This document shows positions 54,474 to 64,000 of a stretch of 64,000 nt of DNA, piece by piece (the stretch's first letter is position 1; every line of letters starts with the position of its first letter). The position numbers and the translations under genes are program-made. The DNA lies in NCBI RefSeq assembly GCF_017254865.1, contig NZ_JAFKCV010000003.1, positions 124,001 to 188,000 of the forward strand, written 5' to 3'. The DNA comes from Bowmanella dokdonensis. GTDB taxonomy: Bacteria > Pseudomonadota > Gammaproteobacteria > Enterobacterales > Alteromonadaceae. The notes beneath the pieces were generated by a model. It had not been told where the DNA came from. It saw only the letters and a list, made by a program, of their open reading frames with translations, and did no database searches.

Positions 54474-55088
54474 ATGCTTCGTCTAATAGTTTCAATACTA
54501 ATAGGTGCGGCGATTACCTTTGCCTTGTTTGTGCTGATGGCAGAATTGATTGCCAATTCTGCTCGGCCAGCAGACGAATCGAAACCGACACCGGTGATCG
54601 ATATCGTCATGGCTGAACCGGATTCGTCAACACAGACTCGCTCCAGAGTGCCACCGCCGCCGCCACCACCGCCGCAGCAACCGCCAAAGTTGGAGCCTCA
54701 GGAGCCTGATCAGGCCGATCCAAGCGCCGACGGCATGAGTTTTAACGTGCCTTCAGTGGATGTCGGGGGAGCGTCAGTGGATATCGGTGCTCCCGGGGCC
54801 ATGATGCGTGATGGTGAAGCTACACCTATAGTCAGGATTGAGCCCAAGTACCCTATCGAAGCCGCTCGTGAAGGTAAAGAAGGTTGGGTGAGGTTGTCCT
54901 TTACCATTAATGAAGTGGGTGGGGTGGAAGACATCGAAGTCATCGATGCCGAACCCAAGCGTATTTTTGACCGTGAAGCACGTCGTGCACTCAGCCGTTG
55001 GAAATACAAGCCCAAGATAGTGGAAGGCAAGCCGGTTAAGCAGTTTAACATGAAGGTTCAGCTGGACTTTAAGTTGGAGCAATCGTAA
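54474..55088 (+). CDS. tonB: Energy transducer TonB
   Basis: 204-aa protein spanning the periplasm to contact receptors. N-terminal helix (about 1-25, RLIVSILIGAAITFALFVLM), a short Pro-rich linker (PPPPPPPPQQPPKLEPQEP) and the C-terminal TonB domain (EGWVRLSFTINEVGGVEDIEV; RIFDREARRALSRWKYKP). The anchor lacks the classical SxxxH pair, as in TonB2-type proteins. Its stop overlaps the next start by one base (TAATG). Confidence 0.94.
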   Translation: MLRLIVSILIGAAITFALFVLMAELIANSARPADESKPTPVIDIVMAEPDSSTQTRSRVPPPPPPPPQQPPKLEPQEPDQADPSADGMSFNVPSVDVGGASVDIGAPGAMMRDGEATPIVRIEPKYPIEAAREGKEGWVRLSFTINEVGGVEDIEVIDAEPKRIFDREARRALSRWKYKPKIVEGKPVKQFNMKVQLDFKLEQS

Positions 55089-56359
55089 TGAAGATGACGA
55101 AAAATCCAATCGCCAAGTTTATCACTCTGACATCATTGTTGGCCTGTTCCTACACTTCAACTGTGATGGCGCAGGGGACGCCTGCTGTTGTGTGTCCCAA
55201 CCATCAGCAGGCCCCTTCAAACATTCCCAGTGAACGGGTAGGTAAGAAGATTCAGAAGGCCTTCGAAGCCTACAGTAATGATCAGGTCGATGAGGCGCTG
55301 GTGTTGTTGTATGACATCGATACCTCAGATGAATTTGATCGGGCTTACACGGACCGTTTCATCGGTAACCTGCTGGCGGCCAAGGAAGGAGAGGCCAAGA
55401 AAGCCCTCGACTATCTGAGCCGTGCGGCCAACGCCAAACAATTGAACGACACAGAGCATGCGTCAACCCTAAAGTTGGTCGCTGACCTGAATCTGCAGGA
55501 GCAGAACTTTGAGACGGCGCTGACCTGGTATCAGAAGTGGCTGGATTTCACTTGTAAGCAGGACCCGGATATTTATGTCCGTATGGCACAGGCTTATTAT
55601 GAAACCAAGCAATTGGCCAAGATTGTCGAACCGGCAAACAAAGCCATTGCCTTGTATGAAAAACCCAACAAGAACCCTTATGTTCTGAAGATGACCTCTT
55701 TCTATGAGCGTAAGATGTACCCCCAGACCATTGAAGTGGCGGAAGAGTTGGTTAAGCTCTTCCCTGACACGCCTCAGTGGTGGGTACAGTTGGGTTTCTT
55801 CTATATGCTGGTCGAAGATTACAAGAGAGCTCTTGCTACTCTGGAGATTGCGTATAATCAAGGATTCCTGAAAAAGGAATCAGAGATTAAGGCTTTGGCC
55901 CAGTTGTATGCAACTAATGAGATCCCCTACAAAGCTGCTGTTCTCCAGGAGAAATACCTGAAGGAAGGTTTGATTAAGCGGGATGACAAGTCATTGTCTT
56001 CATTGGCTAATACCTGGCACCAGGCAAAGGAAATCAAGAAAGCCGCCAACTATTATGGTCAGGCCGCTGCGCTGAGTAAGGATCCGGATCACTTCCGCAG
56101 GCAGGGCACATTGCTGCTCGCTGCAGAGGACTACAAGAACGCGCTGGTTGCGTTGGATAAGGCCCTTGAGGTAACGGATGCCAAAGACGCAGGCAGGCTG
56201 CATATGGCCATGATGGAAGCCAACTTCTATCAGGGGGATTTCAAGGAAGCTTACAAACACGTCAAGCTTGCCATGAATGACAGCTCGACGGCACGCAGTG
56301 CCAGAAGCTGGGAACCCTATATTAAGGAAAAGGCGAAAAATCGCGGTATTAAAATTTAA
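55088..56359 (+). CDS. TPR protein of the TonB operon
   Basis: 423-aa exported protein. Signal peptide about 1-29 (FITLTSLLACSYTSTVMAQ), then a helical array of TPR-like repeats (ALDYLSRAANAKQLNDTEHA; NALVALDKALEVTDAKDAG). TPR proteins close TonB2-type operons in Vibrio and Shewanella, where they have been linked to the TtpC system; the exact contact is not known. One-base overlap with tonB and a terminator right after, so it ends the operon. Confidence 0.88.
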   Translation: MKMTKNPIAKFITLTSLLACSYTSTVMAQGTPAVVCPNHQQAPSNIPSERVGKKIQKAFEAYSNDQVDEALVLLYDIDTSDEFDRAYTDRFIGNLLAAKEGEAKKALDYLSRAANAKQLNDTEHASTLKLVADLNLQEQNFETALTWYQKWLDFTCKQDPDIYVRMAQAYYETKQLAKIVEPANKAIALYEKPNKNPYVLKMTSFYERKMYPQTIEVAEELVKLFPDTPQWWVQLGFFYMLVEDYKRALATLEIAYNQGFLKKESEIKALAQLYATNEIPYKAAVLQEKYLKEGLIKRDDKSLSSLANTWHQAKEIKKAANYYGQAAALSKDPDHFRRQGTLLLAAEDYKNALVALDKALEVTDAKDAGRLHMAMMEANFYQGDFKEAYKHVKLAMNDSSTARSARSWEPYIKEKAKNRGIKI

Positions 56360-56367
56360 AACCCTTT

Positions 56368-56394
56368 AAAAGGCCCCGGAAGGGGCTTTTTTAT
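56368..56394 (+). terminator. Terminator of the TonB operon
   Basis: Stem AAAAGGCCCC/GGGGCTTTTT with one G-T pair and loop GGAA, then T. Confidence 0.85.
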
Positions 56395-56593
56395 TGGCGG
56401 CATTTTTATTCAATCCTCTGTGGGTCGTTGCTCTGTTAACTAAGGTCCGTCATTTGTCGGGTATTTTCCCCAGCTTGACGAAATTTTCCCTGACAAAGGA
56501 AAATGAAATAAATTAGTGCGGGCCTTGGTCTATGCTCTTGAGAAAGCCCAAAAGGCCTATTCCCATAACCCAACATAAAAGTAGGACTCCACA

Positions 56594-57001
56594 ATGAAAC
56601 AAGTTAAGAAGACCAGTATTGCTACTGCTTTAGGTGCCGTTGTCATTGGCTCACTGTCGGGAGCGGCTTATGCGACAGACGCCAGCCCCTTTGCTGTGCA
56701 GCCCCTGGAACAGGGTTACATGCAGTTTGCCTCTGAAGGTAAAGCCGGTGAAGGCAAGTGTGGTGAAGACAAAAAAGCCGAGAAAGAAGGCAAGTGTGGT
56801 GAAGGCAAGTGCGGTGAAGACAAAGCCAAGAAAGAAGGCAAGTGTGGCGAAGGCAAATGCGGCGAAGGCAAATGCGGTGAAGGTAAGTGCGGTGGCGACA
56901 AAGCCAAGAAAGAAGGTAAATGTGGCGAAGGCAAATGCGGCGAGGATAAAGCCAAGAAAGAAGGTAAGTGTGGTGAAGGTAAGTGCGGTGGCTCACACTG
57001 A
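56594..57001 (+). CDS. hvfA: HvfA-type RiPP precursor with eleven EGKCG motifs
   Basis: 135-aa exported precursor. Signal peptide about 1-28 (AVVIGSLSGAAYA|TD), a short spacer, then a Lys/Glu/Gly/Cys-only region with eleven EGKCG motifs, alternating with EDKAKK spacers, ending GSH. In characterised relatives (Haemophilus HvfA, bufferins), the Cys in EGKCG is changed by an iron-dependent oxidase into copper-binding oxazolone/thioamide or thiooxazole groups. Both modification partners follow at once. A hairpin terminator after the gene suggests that the precursor is made in excess. The repeat number is probably variable between strains. Confidence 0.93.
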   Translation: MKQVKKTSIATALGAVVIGSLSGAAYATDASPFAVQPLEQGYMQFASEGKAGEGKCGEDKKAEKEGKCGEGKCGEDKAKKEGKCGEGKCGEGKCGEGKCGGDKAKKEGKCGEGKCGEDKAKKEGKCGEGKCGGSH

Positions 57002-57016
57002 CCTGAGCAAGCCGTA

Positions 57017-57043
57017 AAGGCCGGCACGTCCGGCCTTATTTTT
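57017..57043 (+). terminator. Intra-operon terminator/attenuator between hvfA and hvfB
   Basis: Eight-bp stem AAGGCCGG/CCGGCCTT with loop CACGT, then ATTTTT. Partial readthrough would supply the enzymes at a lower level than the precursor. Confidence 0.75.
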
Positions 57044-57056
57044 CACGAGGATAGCT

Positions 57057-57896
57057 ATGTCAGTCGAAAGACAAAAAGTCGGCCTGGGTTTAAGGCGTGA
57101 AATGCTTGAAGAGATTCAATCAGTTTCAAGAGTCCCGATAGATTTCTGGGAGGTGGCACCGGAAAACTGGATGACCCTGGGCGGGCGCTATCAGAAAGCA
57201 TTTTCTCAACTGACGTCTGAGTATCCCTTCAAAACCCATGGATTGTCTCTGTCCATCGGCAGCCCGGATCCTCTGGATATTGAGTTTATCAAAGCGGTAA
57301 AGGGCTTCCTGGATCTGCATGGCATTGAGCACTACAGCGAACATCTGAGCTATTGTTCCGCCGAAGGGCATCTGTATGATTTGCTCCCTATTCCTTTCAC
57401 AGATGAGGCGGTTAGTTATGTGGTACAGAGAATCCGGCAAGTGCAGGATATCCTGGAGCGTCCGCTGATTCTGGAAAATGTCTCTTATTATGCCGCGCCC
57501 GGGCAGCAATTGTCTGAACTGGACTTTACCCTGGCCGTTATTAATGAGTCGGATTGCCAGTTACTGCTGGACGTCAATAATGTTCATGTGAATTCTGTCA
57601 ATCATGGATATGATGCCAAAGACTTTATCAAGGCCATGCCTTCCAGCCGTATAGCCTATGGCCATATCGCCGGACACTATAACGAGGCACAGGATCTGAT
57701 CGTTGATACACATGGAGCTGATGTTATAGAGCCAGTGTGGCAGTTGCTGGAATTTGCCTATGGGGTGCATGGGGTCTTTCCCACGTTGTTGGAACGGGAT
57801 TTCAATATTCCGCCCATGCCAGTGCTGTTGCAGGAAGTACAAAGAATTCGCCAGATCCAGCAGGAGTGCTCCTCCAGCAAGAGGATGATAGCTTAG
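57057..57896 (+). CDS. hvfB: HvfB-type multinuclear non-haem iron oxidase (DUF692, MbnB-like)
   Basis: 279-aa TIM-barrel enzyme expected to oxidise EGKCG cysteines of HvfA. Metal-ligand segments are all present: FKTHGLSLSIG (His), HYSEHLSY (His), LILENVSYY (Glu), LLLDVNNVHVNS (Asp, His), AYGHIAGHYN (His), VDTHGADV (Asp, His) and LLERDFNIP (Glu). Preceded by CGAGG. One base before hvfC, so translated with it. Confidence 0.92.
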   Translation: MSVERQKVGLGLRREMLEEIQSVSRVPIDFWEVAPENWMTLGGRYQKAFSQLTSEYPFKTHGLSLSIGSPDPLDIEFIKAVKGFLDLHGIEHYSEHLSYCSAEGHLYDLLPIPFTDEAVSYVVQRIRQVQDILERPLILENVSYYAAPGQQLSELDFTLAVINESDCQLLLDVNNVHVNSVNHGYDAKDFIKAMPSSRIAYGHIAGHYNEAQDLIVDTHGADVIEPVWQLLEFAYGVHGVFPTLLERDFNIPPMPVLLQEVQRIRQIQQECSSSKRMIA

Positions 57897-58640
57897 ATGT
57901 CACAACTAAGAGCGGTCCAATTGGCGTTTACCCGGCATATTCGTGATCCTCATGGCCGGGCCCTTCCTGAAGATATCGAAGACCGTCGTATGGCTGTTTA
58001 CCGGGAACTTTTTTTCAACAATATAAGTGGGTTCCTGAGCAATGGATTTCCTGTTCTTTGTGGCCTGTATGGTAAAGGAGAATGGCATAAACTCTGTCGT
58101 AAGTTCTTCAGTACGCATCATTGTCGCTCCCCTTACTTTGTCGATATCAGTAAAGAGTTTGTTGAGTTCTTGGCCAATGAATACCAGCCGTCTGGGCCAG
58201 ATCCGGTATTTATGGCTGAACTAGCCCATTACGAGTGGGTTGAACTGGCCCTGAGCATAGCTCAGGGCGATAGCAAATCGCCCCAGAAAGCTACGGACTG
58301 GCAGACCTTACCTCTAGCCGTTTCAGAACTGGCCTGGAGCCTGAGCTATCAGTATCCGGTGCACCGGATTTCCAGGGAATTCCAGCCAACATCACCTTCG
58401 GGGCCATACTACTTTCTCGTCTACCGGGACGAAGAGGACCGGGTGCAGTTTAATCAGATTGAGCAGGTGAATGCTTATCTGATAAACCTGCTTGAACAGC
58501 AGCCAATGAATTTGCAGTCACTGGTCGCACACATGCAACAGGCTATGCCGCAGATGGACAAGGATCAAGTGGAGAAAGGCCTACGTGAGGCGGTGGCGTG
58601 GTTTGTACAAAAGGGCGTGCTTTATCCCCACACAGATTGA
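57897..58640 (+). CDS. hvfC: HvfC-type partner protein (DUF2063, MbnC-like)
   Basis: 247-aa protein with an N-terminal DUF2063 domain (LRAVQLAFTRHIRDP; RRMAVYRELFFNNISGFLSNGFPVL) and a C-terminal winged-helix-like part. MbnC/HvfC-type partners bind the precursor and the oxidase and are needed for modification. It has no metal motif. No DoxX-family or anti-sigma gene, frequent extras of such clusters, is present here. Confidence 0.9.
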   Translation: MSQLRAVQLAFTRHIRDPHGRALPEDIEDRRMAVYRELFFNNISGFLSNGFPVLCGLYGKGEWHKLCRKFFSTHHCRSPYFVDISKEFVEFLANEYQPSGPDPVFMAELAHYEWVELALSIAQGDSKSPQKATDWQTLPLAVSELAWSLSYQYPVHRISREFQPTSPSGPYYFLVYRDEEDRVQFNQIEQVNAYLINLLEQQPMNLQSLVAHMQQAMPQMDKDQVEKGLREAVAWFVQKGVLYPHTD

Positions 58641-58709
58641 CGGTCATACTAGGAATCCGCAGCGCTTTGCATTAAGATTTGCCGCTCCTGTCTATCCGAG
58701 AAAATTACC

Positions 58710-58832
58710 ATGCAACAAGACCAACAACTTCAAGATCCGTTTAATGTAAAATATTTGCTGGCAGCCCTGGTTACCCTGGTCGCCCTGCCGCTTTTGCATG
58801 TGATCTGCGGTTGGTTTGTTTACTACCTCTGA
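58710..58832 (+). CDS. Small single-helix membrane protein (40 aa)
   Basis: Forty residues: a polar Gln-rich start (MQQDQQLQDPFNVKY) and one membrane helix (LLAALVTLVALPLLHVICGW) ending in FVYYL. It sits between hvfC and apt. I do not recognise the family. A normal start codon, a single strong helix and a clean stop support coding, but the ribosome site is weak (CCGAGA, 8-9 nt upstream). It could be linked to the Hvf genes or be independent. Confidence 0.5.
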   Translation: MQQDQQLQDPFNVKYLLAALVTLVALPLLHVICGWFVYYL

Positions 58833-58865
58833 CAGACTCCCGCCTGACATTAACTAGGATCAAGC

Positions 58866-59402
58866 GTGACTGCCGATTATATTAAATCTGTTATTACCAC
58901 CGTCGCCGACTACCCCAAGCCAGGGATACAGTTCCGGGATGTGACATCATTGATGCAGGACAGTAAGGCCTTTGGCACCTGCATAGATATGCTCGCCGAG
59001 CACTACCGGCATCACCAGTTCGACAAGATTGCCGGAACAGAAGCCAGAGGTTTTATTTTTGGTGCGCCGCTGGCTAAGGCACTGGGATGTGGCTTTATTC
59101 CCATCAGAAAATTCAATAAACTGCCCCGTCCCGTACTCAGGCAGAGTTATCAGCTTGAATACGGTGAAGATGTGCTGGAGATCCATAAGGATGCGGTCCA
59201 CTCGGGCGAAAAAATACTTCTTCTGGATGATCTGCTTGCCACCGGCGGCACCATGCTGGCCACGATCGCGCTGGTCAGGCAATTGGGTGGCCTGGTGGAA
59301 CATGCGGCCTTTGTGGTGAATCTGCCCGACTTGGGTGGTGCGGATAAGCTAACGGAGCAGGGTATTACCTGTCACGCTTTGTGTGAATTCGAAGGGGATT
59401 AG
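58866..59402 (+). CDS. apt: Adenine phosphoribosyltransferase
   Basis: 178-aa cytosolic purine-salvage enzyme making AMP from adenine and PRPP. PRPP-binding loop [14 protein letters not shown], family start [15 protein letters not shown], and the [14 protein letters not shown] segment are all there. It starts with GTG, preceded by TAGGATC. The neighbours apt-dnaX-ybaB-recR-htpG follow the E. coli order. Confidence 0.96.
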   Translation: MTADYIKSVITTVADYPKPGIQFRDVTSLMQDSKAFGTCIDMLAEHYRHHQFDKIAGTEARGFIFGAPLAKALGCGFIPIRKFNKLPRPVLRQSYQLEYGEDVLEIHKDAVHSGEKILLLDDLLATGGTMLATIALVRQLGGLVEHAAFVVNLPDLGGADKLTEQGITCHALCEFEGD

Positions 59403-59438
59403 CGTGCAATCCGGCCCGAAAAATATCATGGCGTGCTT

Positions 59439-61667
<2,229 letters not shown>

Positions 61668-61718
61668 GTTTTATTATTAGTTTTCGCGCCCAGGCGCAGT
61701 TGAGTCAAAGAGGTGAAT

Positions 61719-62045
61719 ATGTTTAAAGGTGGAATGGGCAATATCATGAAACAAGCCCAGCAAATGCAGGATCGCATGCAGAAGGCCCAGCAGGAACTGG
61801 CCGACCTGGAAGTGACAGGAGAGTCCGGTGCAGGTTTGGTCAAAGTCACCATGACCTGCAATCATAACGTGCGTCGGGTCGAGATCGATCCCAGCCTGAT
61901 GGAAGACGACAAGGAGATGGTTGAGGATCTGGTTGCCGCAGCCATCAATGATGCTGTGAGAAGAGTTCAGGAAACCTCCAAGGAAAAAATGGCCGGTGTC
62001 ACAGGTGGTATGCCACTGCCGCCAGGATTCAAACTGCCTTTCTAA
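61719..62045 (+). CDS. ybaB: YbaB/EbfC nucleoid-associated protein
   Basis: 108-aa DNA-binding dimer. Typical start [23 protein letters not shown], the [26 protein letters not shown] core and the PPGFKLPF end. The ATG at 61719 has AGAGG 6 nt upstream. Between dnaX and recR, the standard place. Confidence 0.96.
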   Translation: MFKGGMGNIMKQAQQMQDRMQKAQQELADLEVTGESGAGLVKVTMTCNHNVRRVEIDPSLMEDDKEMVEDLVAAAINDAVRRVQETSKEKMAGVTGGMPLPPGFKLPF

Positions 62046-62088
62046 TCCTATGCCCGGCAACACTGCCGGGTCTGCCATGGTCCTGTCT

Positions 62089-62688
62089 ATGAAGTTCAGT
62101 CCTTTGCTCAGTGAGTTGATTCGTACCTTGCGCTATCTGCCTGGAGTGGGTCAGAAGACCGCCCAGCGCATGACCTTTCATTTGCTGGAACGCAACCGGC
62201 AGGGAGCCCTGGAACTGGCGACTGCCTTACACAATGCCATGGAGCATGTGCAGCATTGCCGTCAGTGCCGCAATTTTACCGAGTCCGATCTTTGTGAAAT
62301 TTGCGCAAGCCCGGCCAGGCAGCAAACCGGTGTGCTCTGTGTGGTTGAGACACCCCAGGATGTGATGGCGGTGGAACAAACGTCTGAATTCAAGGGACTG
62401 TACTTTGTACTGATGGGACACCTGTCTCCTATCGACGGTATTGGGCCGGACGATATCGGCCTGGACAGACTGGCCGAAATGCTGGATGAGCACCCCATTG
62501 AAGAGGTGATCCTGGCCACTAACCCCACGGTGGAAGGGGAAGCGACGGCCCACTATATTGCGCAGATGTGCCGCAGTCGCCAGATTAAGGCAAGCCGAAT
62601 CGCCCATGGCGTGCCAGTTGGGGGGGAGCTGGAATACCTGGATGGTTCGACCTTGATGCACGCCTTTAATGGTCGACGGGAGCTTTAG
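62089..62688 (+). CDS. recR: Recombination protein RecR
   Basis: 199-aa RecFOR-pathway protein acting in gap repair. Helix-hairpin-helix [15 protein letters not shown], a zinc finger ([16 protein letters not shown]), a Toprim domain ([28 protein letters not shown]) and the C-terminal Walker-B-like end. The ATG at 62089 gives the E. coli-like N-terminus [10 protein letters not shown]; other in-frame starts upstream would run into ybaB. A 7-bp hairpin CCCGGCA/TGCCGGG lies in the ybaB-recR gap. Confidence 0.96.
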   Translation: MKFSPLLSELIRTLRYLPGVGQKTAQRMTFHLLERNRQGALELATALHNAMEHVQHCRQCRNFTESDLCEICASPARQQTGVLCVVETPQDVMAVEQTSEFKGLYFVLMGHLSPIDGIGPDDIGLDRLAEMLDEHPIEEVILATNPTVEGEATAHYIAQMCRSRQIKASRIAHGVPVGGELEYLDGSTLMHAFNGRREL

Positions 62689-62734
62689 ACAGATAACCGT
62701 CAGAGTCATTAATCCAGACATCTGAATTCTCCCC

Positions 62735-62760
62735 GTTGAAATTTGCCAAAGCGCCCCTAT
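62735..62760 (+). promoter_or_regulatory. Sigma-32-type promoter of htpG
   Basis: GTTGAAA (62735-62741), 12-bp spacer, CCCCTATCT (from 62754). It fits the heat-shock consensus CTTGAAA/CCCCATnT and precedes a heat-shock chaperone by about 75 bp. Confidence 0.75.
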
Positions 62761-62835
62761 CTCCTAGTTCGCAACCCCATAGAATCTGCTGCCCCTTTGG
62801 GCAGTAATTGAAATAGTACTAGGAGATTTCTGCTT

Positions 62836-64000
62836 ATGGCTGAAGCTGCCCATAAAGAAACCCATGGCTTTCAGACTGAAGTAAAAAAACTGCTGCAGTT
62901 GATGATCCATTCTTTGTATTCCAACAAGGAAATTTTTCTGCGTGAGCTGGTATCCAATGCCGCCGATGCAGCCGACAAACTGCGTTTCAGAGCCCTGTCC
63001 AACGACAGTCTTTATGAGAATGACGGTGATTTACGCGTCAGGCTGTCCGTCGACAAGGATGCCGGCACTCTGACGATCTCGGATAACGGGATCGGCATGA
63101 CCCGGGATGATGTTATCGAACATCTCGGCACCATCGCCAAATCAGGCACCTCAGAGTTTTTCAGCAAGTTGTCGGGGGATCAGGCCCGTGATTCGCAGTT
63201 GATCGGTCAGTTCGGAGTGGGTTTCTACTCCGCGTTTATTGTTGCCGATAAGGTGACGGTTCGCACCCGCGCCGCCGGTGAGGAGGCTTCAAGGGGAGTC
63301 GAGTGGCAGAGTGAAGGAGAAGGGGAATTTACCGTCGCCGACATTGAAAAAAGCAACCGTGGTACGGATGTGATCCTGCACCTGAAAGAGGACGAAAAAG
63401 AGTTCCTCGACGACTGGCGTCTGCGTTCCATTATCGGTAAGTATTCAGATCACATCAGTATTGCCGTGCAGATGTATAAGGAAGAAGTTGCAGAGCGGGA
63501 CGGTCCGGACGGAGAAAAAATCCCTGCCGAGCCGGCCAAATGGGAGACCATCAATAAGGCCACGGCCCTGTGGACAAGAGACAAATCAGAGGTATCGGAC
63601 GAGGAATACCAGGAGTTCTACAAGCACATCTCCCATGACTATGGGGATCCCTTACTTTGGTCACACAATAAGGTAGAAGGTAAGACGGAGTACACCAGTC
63701 TGTTGTACGTACCGGCCAAGGCTCCCTTTGACCTGTGGAACCGGGAACAGTCACACGGACTGAAACTCTATGTACAGCGCGTCTTTATCATGGATGACGC
63801 CGAACAGTTCATGCCGACCTACCTGCGCTTTGTCAAAGGGGTGCTGGACTCCAATGATCTACCGTTGAATGTGTCGCGCGAAATCCTGCAGGACAACAAG
63901 GTGACCCAGGCCATGCGTCAGGCCTGCACCAAAAAAGTGCTGCAGATGCTTGAGCGCCTGGCCAGTAACGACAAGGACAAGTACCAGAACTTCTGGTCTG
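62836..64000 (+). CDS. htpG: Molecular chaperone HtpG, Hsp90 family (3' end off window)
   Basis: 388 complete codons of a protein normally about 630 aa. The N-terminal GHKL ATPase domain has [17 protein letters not shown] (Glu and Asn for ATP/Mg), [16 protein letters not shown] and [11 protein letters not shown]; the middle domain has [10 protein letters not shown] and [11 protein letters not shown] with the catalytic Arg. AGGAG lies 10 nt before the ATG. Preceded by a sigma-32-type promoter, so expression should rise on heat shock. Confidence 0.97.
   Translation, partial: MAEAAHKETHGFQTEVKKLLQLMIHSLYSNKEIFLRELVSNAADAADKLRFRALSNDSLYENDGDLRVRLSVDKDAGTLTISDNGIGMTRDDVIEHLGTIAKSGTSEFFSKLSGDQARDSQLIGQFGVGFYSAFIVADKVTVRTRAAGEEASRGVEWQSEGEGEFTVADIEKSNRGTDVILHLKEDEKEFLDDWRLRSIIGKYSDHISIAVQMYKEEVAERDGPDGEKIPAEPAKWETINKATALWTRDKSEVSDEEYQEFYKHISHDYGDPLLWSHNKVEGKTEYTSLLYVPAKAPFDLWNREQSHGLKLYVQRVFIMDDAEQFMPTYLRFVKGVLDSNDLPLNVSREILQDNKVTQAMRQACTKKVLQMLERLASNDKDKYQNFWS

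Noticed and set aside
56643-57027. Alternative and antisense frames over hvfA, with His/Pro/Leu-rich repeats
   Set aside because: The repeat opens all frames; only the plus frame with a signal peptide and EGKCG motifs fits a known family and the following hvfBC genes.
62053-62070. Hairpin between ybaB and recR as a terminator
   Set aside because: Seven-bp stem without a T run inside a conserved ybaB-recR operon.

Overview
The window looks like chromosomal DNA of a marine gammaproteobacterium of the Alteromonadales (Alteromonadaceae-like). This is inferred from gene content and order: a pspF-sapABCDF operon divergent from pspABC-ycjXF, a tig-clpP-clpX-lon-hupB-ppiD block, a DUF3450/ExbB/ExbB/ExbD/TonB/TPR energising system, large TonB-dependent receptors and TPR-sulfotransferases. 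I see no prophage, transposase, CRISPR array or resistance island.

Layout. 1-5.5 kb (minus strand): a truncated response regulator, patatin phospholipase, metallo-beta-lactamase-fold hydrolase, proS and trmO. 5.5-10.3 kb: a candidate small RNA, then a four-gene Gld-type ABC export operon. 10.3-11.7 kb: DUF1415 gene and folD. 11.9-12.6 kb: a tRNA operon (Pro, Arg, His) whose Arg-His spacer holds a structured tandem repeat. 12.8-21.5 kb: trigger factor, ClpP, ClpX, Lon, HU-beta and PpiD, a protein-folding and proteolysis block with a sigma-32-type promoter before lon. 21.6-32.1 kb: sapFDCBA and pspF on the minus strand, pspABC-ycjX-ycjF on the plus strand behind a sigma-54-type promoter. 32.2-40.7 kb: aromatic and branched-chain amino-acid catabolism (phhA, phhB, tyrR/phhR, fumarylacetoacetate hydrolase, maiA, Lrp-family regulator, leucine dehydrogenase, an animal-like tryptophan 2,3-dioxygenase), interrupted by the 4.5S RNA gene and a ComFB gene. 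41-51 kb: two TonB-dependent receptor genes sharing the same promoter layout and a three-hairpin leader, then two convergent TPR-sulfotransferases. 51.4-56.4 kb: the TonB energising operon. 56.6-58.6 kb: an HvfABC-type RiPP cluster whose precursor has eleven EGKCG motifs. 58.7-64 kb: a 40-residue membrane protein, apt, dnaX, ybaB, recR and the start of htpG.

How it fits together. The receptors bring substrates across the outer membrane using energy relayed by the TonB operon. The catabolic genes degrade Phe/Tyr, Trp and Leu, and candidate TyrR boxes lie before phhA, tyrR and possibly the receptors. Envelope damage would be handled by Psp/Sap, protein damage by Clp/Lon/HtpG, and copper or a similar metal probably by HvfABC.

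The least explained signals are RNA-level. First, the 74-bp repeats in the tRNA spacer fold into hairpins with compensatory changes and expose GGA loops resembling CsrA-binding motifs. Second, the two receptor genes share a covarying leader. Third, an orphan two-hairpin terminator unit precedes the Gld-type operon. Fourth, dnaX has an A9 run placed to give a truncated gamma subunit.
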